A DNA stretch of 64,000 bases from Pachypanchax playfairii. Taxonomy: Eukaryota > Chordata > Actinopteri > Cyprinodontiformes > Aplocheilidae. Positions 56,996 to 64,000 of the stretch are shown piece after piece; within the stretch, counting starts at the first letter, position 1, and every line of letters starts with the position of its first letter. The position numbers were made by a program, and so were the translations under genes. Under the pieces are notes generated by a model. That model did not search any database, was not told the origin of the DNA, and saw only the letters and a list, made by a program, of their open reading frames with translations. The DNA is taken from contig SSNP01000244.1 in assembly GCA_006937955.1 (NCBI GenBank), forward strand, positions 352,644-416,643, read 5' to 3'.

Positions 56996-57659
56996 TTAAG
57001 TATTGGTTCTTGGTATCGGTTAACTTTAACTGATATGAATACTGTATCGGTATCAGTATCAGTACATCCAATGAGTTTGTAATAGAAAGGACATCACATT
57101 GCAGAAAGTGGCCAAAGTAGGCCGCCATTTTGAAAAAGGCGAAATGCCTGCTCACTGCTTTGTACAATTGCACCAATCGATATAAAAAAACTAAAGATAT
57201 AACATTTCACAAGTAAGTTATTACTGTTATCTACTAAAGGAGTACTTGTAGCATCTATTTTAAGAAGTTTTGAGTGAATTTATTGTCAGTATATTGGAAA
57301 TTTAGACTAATCTTGAAGCAATGTTATTACATTTTATTACAATTACTACAAACCTAGCTTATTCAATGTTATCATTAGAATTTCCCCCATTTTTCACATT
57401 TTCTGGCAGAGTAATCTATCAAAAATATTTTTTTCAAAAAAGTCACCAGTTTAGTCTATGTATATGACTGTAAGTTGTATGATTATGATGTCAAACAATC
57501 TGTAGACCGTGTAGCAAAACTAATGGTGCCGCCAATATTATTGATGTGATATTGATTATGTCATACCATGTGACAAAACTATAACGTCTGCGTGTATGTA
57601 TTGTGCAGATTTCCAAGAGATGACTCATGTTACACACACACACACATCATATGTGTACA

Positions 57660-57832
57660 TGTTTAACGCTTTAGTCACATCCTACGACCCCCAAAGCGCT
57701 TCACACGACAGTATGTCATTCACCCATTCACACACACACTCACACGTTTGGTGGTGATAAATTGCACACATGTTGCAGCCACAGCTGTCCTGGGACACAC
57801 ACTGACAGGCGAGGCTGCCAGACACCAGCGCC
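57660..57832 (-). mobile_element. SINE-A tail-half fragment
   Basis: Contains CCCCAAAGCGCTTCACACG, GTATGTCATTCACCCATTC and ACAGCTGTCCTGGGACACAC; stops at GCCAGACACCAGCGCC. The head is missing. Confidence 0.8.
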
Positions 57833-57837
57833 TACAT

Positions 57838-57975
57838 ATTTATACATACAGTATATATAAATAAAAGTATAACATACATATATGTGTATGTATATATTTT
57901 TATATATATGTAAGTAAGTGTGTCTGTGTATATATGTATAAAATATAGATGCGTGTGTTTATATGTATGAAATTA
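57838..57975. repeat. AT/GTAT-rich degenerate microsatellite
   Basis: Alternating TATATA, TGTATG and TACATA runs in direct contact with the SINE fragment. Confidence 0.85.
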
Positions 57976-58368
57976 AGCACGTTATGGTGATTTTACTGAC
58001 CCTCCCAAGCCATTTATCATTGTTTCCTGCCTTTTTCAAAATGGCAGCCAACTTCGGCCATATTGGCCAATGTAAAAAGCCTGGCATGTTCCCTCTATAA
58101 ATATAACCTCATTGGGTACATCCCTACTAAAAAACAAAAACAAAAATTGACCCTAGAACATAAATGTTAAAATTAGTTGTATGTAATTTATTTCTTCACC
58201 AAGAAAACGGTGAAGAAACGTTAAAATTAGTAACAACTAATTTAACATTTCTTCCCCATCCCTAATGTCTAGAATATTACACCCAATATAGTATCCCAGA
58301 TAAAATTTATTTTATTGAAAATGACATAAAATGAAAATCACCTGATGTAAGTGTTCTAGGGTTAAAAG

Positions 58369-58713
58369 TAGGGATATCACAATCAGGTTTTTTTGCCCTC
58401 AAGTCCGAGTCATTTGATTTTGAGTATCTTCTGATACCGAGTCCCGATCCAATACTTCTGTAATACAATAAAAAGAAACAAAAAAGAGCAAATAAACAGA
58501 TCCAGGACGTTCTTCATTTTTTATTTAACTGACCCTATTTTAACAAACAGAACACTTCTGTGAGGGTTACGCTCAATTAACAACATCAATTCTTCACTTT
58601 TGGACTTTATATATCCGAGTCCTGATCTGGAGGTAACGTCCGATTCCAATTGAGTCTGAAACCACATCACTGGGCCTTAATTCTGATCACGTGATCTGAT
58701 CTGAACATCCCTA
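58369..58713. mobile_element. hAT-E mini-element
   Basis: Ends TAGGGATATCACAATC and, in reverse, TAGGGATGTTCAGATC. Perfect 8-bp duplications GTTAAAAG at 58361-58368 and 58714-58721. 345 bp, no coding sequence. Its ends resemble those of hAT-D. Confidence 0.9.
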
Positions 58714-58721
58714 GTTAAAAG

Positions 58722-59692
58722 AAAAACAAAGTCAAACTCAGATCCCTTAATCACAATTTACTGACTGCTGAAGGTGGAAATCGACTCACCGGAACAGGAT
58801 TTGAACAATTCATGTAATGTTGTGAAATATAAATAAAATCACAACTAACCCCCACCAGAAAAAAACAAGTCCTGAAGCAAACCACTCTGACATCAGTGGT
58901 GAGATAAAGTTTGAAACGCATGCTGTATCATTGTATTTAAGGAGCATTCTTTTTTCCTTGTTTTAATCCAATGAACCGCAACATAAAACTCACCTTTTCA
59001 TTTGGTTTTATTGATTTTTTTCAACAAAGACTTGTCAAATCCTTTGAAAACGTGTTTTAAACACTTGTAAAATCAGAACTGGCCTTGAACGTGTCATTCA
59101 TTTCAGAAAATGGGACGTAATCTGACTGAGATAAAGTTGCAGTATTCTTGCAGCATGCTCCTGGCACAGTTTTAATTCTCACTGGGTTTGAGCTTCAGTG
59201 TGACTGTGAGGACAGCAGTTAGTTATTAGAAAGACAAAGAGGCTGAGGCTGATCCTGAGAGGGGGGGGGTCAGGTCACGATCATGTCACTCTCGTGATTT
59301 CTTTTATAAACAAAACAATTACATATTCTGCAAGAGCATAAATCTAAACTGTAAAAAAATCTATAAAAAGTGACAAAAATATAGATCACAGCCACGATGC
59401 TACCTTCCTATTGGCTCGGCATGTTGGATGACCTGTGTTGCATAACTAAGAACAGTTATAAAAAGAAATACATCAAACACTAACACATTTGAAGCTCTAT
59501 CGAGGTGACAGAGAACGAGGGAAATAATAATAGAAGTTCTTTCAGATGCATTGCTCAGATCAATAGTCCTCACTGTCTGTATAAAAACATCTTTTTACTT
59601 CAATCTTTTTCAATAAAAAGGCTGATTGTGGCTCAGATTGGTTGCTGTGGAGCATGATGATGAAGATGATCCACCACACACATACACATGTA
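58722..59692. other. Non-coding DNA
   Basis: AT-rich with a G9 run near 59262. No feature recognised. Confidence 0.45.
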
Positions 59693-59696
59693 TTAA

Positions 59697-60279
59697 AGAG
59701 GCCATTTCATAGGACTTTATGGTTATTTCTTAAGTATTAACCAGTAATATGAAACATTTTATATGTAAAAACATCAGGAAACACTGATTAACAGACCTTT
59801 CAATCTGTCTGCGTTAAAATTCGGGTGGTTCCGGTTCCTTCCGTCAGGCTGCTTCGACTGCTTCATCAGCAGCTCGTTCATATTCATTGTTCGAATTTGC
59901 TGGACTCTGATTGGCTAACAAACTAGCCTATGAGAGCAAAGAATACTGTTTCCTGCCCCTCTGCGCATGGCAACGTCAGACGTCGTGTCTTCCTGTTTGC
60001 TACATCTTATGCTACAGCTTTTAGCCAGCAGCATGCTAGGCGTGATTTCAACTGCGGGAGCTGCTGAATACTAACGAACAAAGGAGTTGTGACGAAACAG
60101 ATACAGGCCGTTCGAACTCGGGAGAACTCGGGTTTTATCGCCACCTGCGTAGTTTGAGAGATTAAAACTGAAAGAGAACTTGTTGACCTGTTTTCACCCA
60201 GTATGAAGGTAAGAACACCTGTGGAGCTAAAATATTCAACAGAAACCTCAGAAAAACAGTTTTTAATGGAAGGACCTCT
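59697..60279 (-). mobile_element. N1 TTAA-type element, copy 9
   Basis: Between TTAA 59693-59696 and TTAA 60280-60283. Starts AGAGGCCATTTCATAG, ends GGAAGGACCTCT. It differs from most copies by a TGA inside the frame that is open elsewhere. Confidence 0.93.
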
Positions 60280-60283
60280 TTAA

Positions 60284-62550
60284 GGAAAATGCTGCTACAT
60301 ACTGTATCTACTAAAACAGATCCAACTGATACATTTTGATGTTTCTAAATGATATGTTTAGGGTTCATTTGCACACATTTCAGGAATATTATAAAATAAA
60401 TATGTTATTGCATAATCTTACTATTCTCCACTACAAGTAATGTGGGGATTTCATCTTTCTTTGCTAATTAGTAGTTTTTTTCCTGTTTTTTGGACACGTA
60501 CACATTTAATAAAAATACAGAAAACCTTAAATCGAATTGAAACAAAGAGTAATTTAGGAATGTCTGTCTTTTCTAGCTTTTTAACAAAGAAATAATAATT
60601 GTATCTGGAAATGAATGAGTTTGTTTGGCCAAAAGCTACTTGGATTCTATGTTTCTGAGTCACTTCATGCTCCCAGTGGTGATTCGTTTCCCAGTTTTCG
60701 GGTCAGAAAAGCACTTCCAGTCATCTCCCAGTGTCTTCACCTCTCATCTAAAGCCTGTGAGTGTATGCAAGCAGATGCACACACACACACAAACATCCCT
60801 GCTTTGATACAAATCCCTGTGGTGAGCTTCTATCATCCTGAGCAATAACGAGCTGTCATTGGCCTTCAGTGATCTATCTGTCTGGGCGTGTCAACGAGCA
60901 GGCAGACTGACTGAACGTCGGGCTGAAGCAGTTTTCCACTTCCAAGGCATGCCAGTCAGCGCTGGGGGCATCTGAGACAGCTCCATGACGGTGAGGGATC
61001 ACTTCTGAAGGCTGACTCTGGATCAGAGACATGGTTAAAAAAAAAAAAAGCACCCGTGTCAACGTTTGACCCCACCTCCACATGAAGGGGAAAAGAAGAA
61101 GAAGATGGGGAAGATGTGGTACCAACAGCTAACTATCTAATAGGTTGTCTCAGGAGGATTTGGTGTCTGACCAGCTCCTGTTTTAAAGATAAGAGTGAGG
61201 GATCTGGCTTATTAAATGTAACTCTACTAACTCCACAGGCACCTTGAATGTTCCCAACTTCAATGTTGCTATAATGCAAGATAAACCCAAATAACCCCCC
61301 CACAAATCGTACCAAGATGCAGCAATCACAACACTTGCACGTAATGTATTCCCCACACATTGTACTAGATCTATTATCTAGCCTCCTTTATTGTGTCTGT
61401 GATAAATGTAGCGCGCATTAACTGTGTTTCTCCTGGTTCCACAGCAAAGGGGCCTTACTTTCCTCTGACCTTCAGCAGGCTGCAAAGCCAGCACAAAATA
61501 TGCATTTAGAAGAAGCAGGAAGAGTGGCTGCGAGAGGCTACTGGAGATTGCTTTCTTTTGTATGGAATCGCGCAGGAACATGCATCACTGTCCGCCTCCA
61601 ACAAACAGCTAGTAATATGCAGAAATATTAAGTAGGATCAGCAAATAAATATATGGAGTGGAGCTCGCGTTGTGACAGATGTGGGCTATTTGCATAGAGC
61701 TCCTCTGTCATGTCATTAGCCAACTCTCTCAGCCAAGCAAGCAAAATGAATGAACCGGCTGGAGCTGAGGAGATCTGGGATCCTGAGTGGCTGAATGGAA
61801 GTGTCTACAGCACGGACTGTGCAGCTTGGTGTTTGTTCATGTGTGACAGAATGTGTATTTTTCATGCTGTTGGCTGAAACTTCGGTTTTCTGTTGTATGC
61901 AGAGAGGTATAGATCCATTTCAACCTTTGAACCTGCAGCGAAACACTACTTGAACATTTATGCAATGCAGGTGTTATTATTTTATGACATGCATTTACAC
62001 TTGGGCATATGTGCACACATTGTGAATTTTTCCTTTTTTTTAACAATCTTTTCGAGCAGCCTGGGTATCAAAGATTGATTCAGTCAGTGATGCAGAGAGT
62101 ATGTGTACCCACATCGTTCTCTGGTCAAGGCCACAGACGAAAACATCCACACTGCTGCATGGCTTCGGGGACGCCACATCCGACCTCCACCTATCTGAAC
62201 ATAAATGAGTAAAAAGAAACTACAACACAAAACAATCCCCTTTATTAACCCCCCCAGGAGCATACAGACTCTCACAATCAGCCCTAGCATTGTTCATGCC
62301 ACTCAGTGTGTCAAGCACACCTCAGACGAGCCTCCCAGTCTGCTTTAATAATGTGGGTCATCAAGCTCTGCTCAAGATGGGGCAAAAAAAAAAGAGAAAC
62401 ACGTATTGATTTGAAAATGCCGTGTTCTGTTATTTTCAAAAGCTTTCATCTGTATTTTTCTCTCTCTCCCTCGGAGCTGGCGAGAGCCTCAGGTCATGGT
62501 TGGGGAGTTTAGAAAATGTTTTGCGATCAGTGTGTTTTTTTCCTATCCAG
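60284..62550. other. Gene-free stretch, low in repeats
   Basis: No exon called. The part 61380-61770 is not AT-biased, has no repeat and contains GGGCTATTTGCATAG (octamer-like) and GTCATTAGCC, which would fit a conserved regulatory element; unproven. Confidence 0.35.
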
Positions 62551-62552
62551 CG

Positions 62553-62555
<3 letters not shown>

Positions 62556-62604
<49 letters not shown>
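62556..62604. repeat. TG microsatellite
   Basis: About 24 uninterrupted TG units, bordering the repeat that follows. Confidence 0.97.
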
Positions 62605-62607
<3 letters not shown>

Positions 62608-62912
62608 TTGTATTTCTGACCTCCTGGGGACCCGTTTCCTGACTTTTACTATCTTTCTGGGGTCCGAGGGTTCTTGTGGGGACCGAAGCCTGGTCCCCAT
62701 GAGGGGGACTCCCCTTTTTAGGGTTAGGGGTTAGGTTTATAGGTATGGTGTGAATAGAGTTTTAGTTAGTCCTAGGGTTAGTTATAGATCAGTAATGGTT
62801 AAGGTTAGGAAAAGGGTTTGCGTTAGGTATAAATCTAGTTACTAAAATCAATGGAAGTCAATGGACGGTCCCCATAAGGATAACAAAACACACTTGTGTG
62901 TGTGTGTGTGTG
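62605..62912. repeat. Repeat lying between two TG arrays
   Basis: Starts GGTTTGTATTTCTGACCTCC and ends GTCCCCATAAGGATAACAAA before a second TG run (62892-62912). GGGGACC is mirrored by GGTCCCC, and GGGTTAGGGGTTAGG and CCTAGGGTTAG resemble telomere units. It is too degenerate and short to be a telomere. Blocks of this make-up next to TG arrays are common in fish introns, from memory. Confidence 0.55.
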
Positions 62913-64000
62913 CTCATGCATGTCTCAAATCTTGTCAGTTGCAGAATACATATGAGAAAGCAGGAGAGTCATATATCTGAGAAAGTGCAGCCAATAAAGT
63001 ATAATTCATGACTGTTACAGTGCCTTTAGATAGCAGTCATTACTCTTGTGATGGCGTGCATGTTGTATATCAGGCCTCAAAACAACAACTCTCATCGCTA
63101 TATTGATTGGCTGACACCTTCTGAAACATGTTTTTTTTTCTAGAAAGAGCAAGATGGTGCAACACAGAGAGAAATGAGAGAATGGGGGAACGATCGAAAG
63201 TGTCTCTGCTTCATTGCTGTTATATTCTGTTGTTGCTCAGGTTACATGTTCTAAGCCATGTGTTTTTCTTTTTTCCTTCTTTGTGTACAAATTGGTCGAC
63301 TTTGCAGTAAAGGGGAGGAAAACTGTGACTCTACCTCCTAGGTGTTATTTAGGCACCTAAAAACTTCTAGTATGGGATTTAGAAACAAGATGTAGTGTTG
63401 CAACGAAGAAATAATTGTTAAAAAAGACAAATGTTTTTTATTTTTGTGCTAAGTTTCGATCTTACAGTTAATGCTGGTGAAGGTTCTCAGTCATCCAGGT
63501 ACATGGTAATGTACTGTCAGTTACCTGGATTCACACACTATAACACCTTTCTGTTTGTAGAGAAAAAGCTCCTTCAATGTATCAAATTCAATTCACATTT
63601 TTTTATTAAGCGCCAGTTCATAGCAAAGTCATTTCAAAGCACTTTACAGAAATATCAACCAATCAAAACATTTCTTATCTAAGGAACCAGCTGATTTGAT
63701 TGAATGATCAATTCAACACAATTCCCCATTCACCCCCTCCCCTTCCTGATTTTTCTGCTGGGTTGCCAGTTCCAGTGTTGATCCTCATTTTGTTTCTCAT
63801 GTATTTGTTTAATTTTTGGGAAGGATGCCATAGTTTCTTGGGTTTACTACAAGTTATTTCAGGGCTGATTCTTTTACTCTTTGCTGCTGGTTGTTGTTGA
63901 ATTACAGCTGCTTGTGTTGAAGCCTTGGCAACCTTTAAGACTCACATGTGATTCGTTATGGGACCAGGAAGTCTGGATAAGGAATAGTTATTGAAAACAA
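62913..64000. other. Non-coding DNA with a retroelement tail scrap
   Basis: 63570-63668 reads in reverse as CTGTAAAGTGCTTTGAAATG then a (GAATT)-like run, similar to the tail at 12058-12130. No gene called up to the window edge. Confidence 0.4.

Larger units (their letters stand above)
57070..58115. mobile_element. Long-inverted-repeat element nested in hAT-D
   Basis: Flanked by 8-bp duplications GTACATCC (57062-57069 and 58116-58123). The arms are roughly 100 bases, starting AATGAG and containing GCCATTTTGAAAAAGGC on both sides. It holds a SINE-A fragment and an AT-rich microsatellite. An 8-bp duplication fits hAT, but the class is open. Confidence 0.75.
55695..58126. mobile_element. hAT-D element carrying nested insertions
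   Basis: Ends TAGGGATGCAATGATACC and, in reverse, TAGGGATGTACC (the right end is split by a further insertion and resumes at 58116). Perfect 8-bp duplications CTAAAAAA lie at 55687-55694 and 58127-58134. After removing the two insertions only about 330 bases remain, a mini-element rich in GATAC and GTATC words. Confidence 0.82.

Noticed and set aside
62715..62790. Interstitial telomere
   Set aside because: The GGTTAG units are few, interrupted and out of register, inside an interspersed block.

Overview
The window looks like nuclear DNA from a teleost fish. It has long AT-rich non-coding stretches, vertebrate-type splice sites, tRNA-derived SINEs including a V-SINE-like one, CA/GA/TG microsatellites and very many short DNA transposons. 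There are no operons, bacterial ribosome sites or phage genes. No gene could be named. Almost all open frames in the window are chance frames or parts of repeats.

Host coding content is small. Between about 10.1 and 25.8 kb, on the + strand, there are three to five short exon-like blocks (10128-10212, 14356-14421, 21560-21636 and, less surely, 23768-23822 and 25695-25801). Each is open in one frame, most are bounded by usable AG and GT splice sites, and the codon phases agree from one to the next. I read them as part of one unidentified gene. A separate exon-like block with a good start-codon context lies at 38716-38782, and a possible terminal exon lies at 6371-6505.

The rest is dominated by non-autonomous DNA transposons. 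One family (called N1 here) is present about ten times, at 4.0, 7.9, 8.6, 11.0, 15.3, 24.6, 28.5, 35.0, 38.0, 49.6 and 59.7 kb. It is about 535-593 bp long, sits between TTAA duplications and has termini starting AGAGGCC. At least five further TTAA-bounded families (N2 to N5 and N7) share the same habit, and one related element (N6) has less clear limits. TTAA duplication with purine-purine ends fits the Kolobok superfamily better than piggyBac. There are also several hAT-like elements with 8-bp duplications, three Harbinger-like elements with TTA or TAA duplications, one long-arm foldback element, four copies of one SINE, V-SINE-like pieces and a 5'-truncated LINE with reverse-transcriptase-type protein at 45.6-46.1 kb.

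Insertions are often nested. The clearest stack is 55.7-58.1 kb: a hAT-like element with matching CTAAAAAA duplications contains an N5 copy and a long-inverted-repeat element, which itself contains a SINE and a microsatellite. Two hAT copies provide an empty and a filled N1 site. A recurring pattern is that the short elements keep an ATG, a short open exon and a GT splice donor, as if each were a transposase gene reduced to its first exon.

From about 30 kb onward the spaces between repeats look like gene desert. A few quieter stretches (21.3, 30.1 and 61.4 kb) are rich in homeodomain- and octamer-like words and could be conserved regulatory DNA, but that cannot be tested without alignment.
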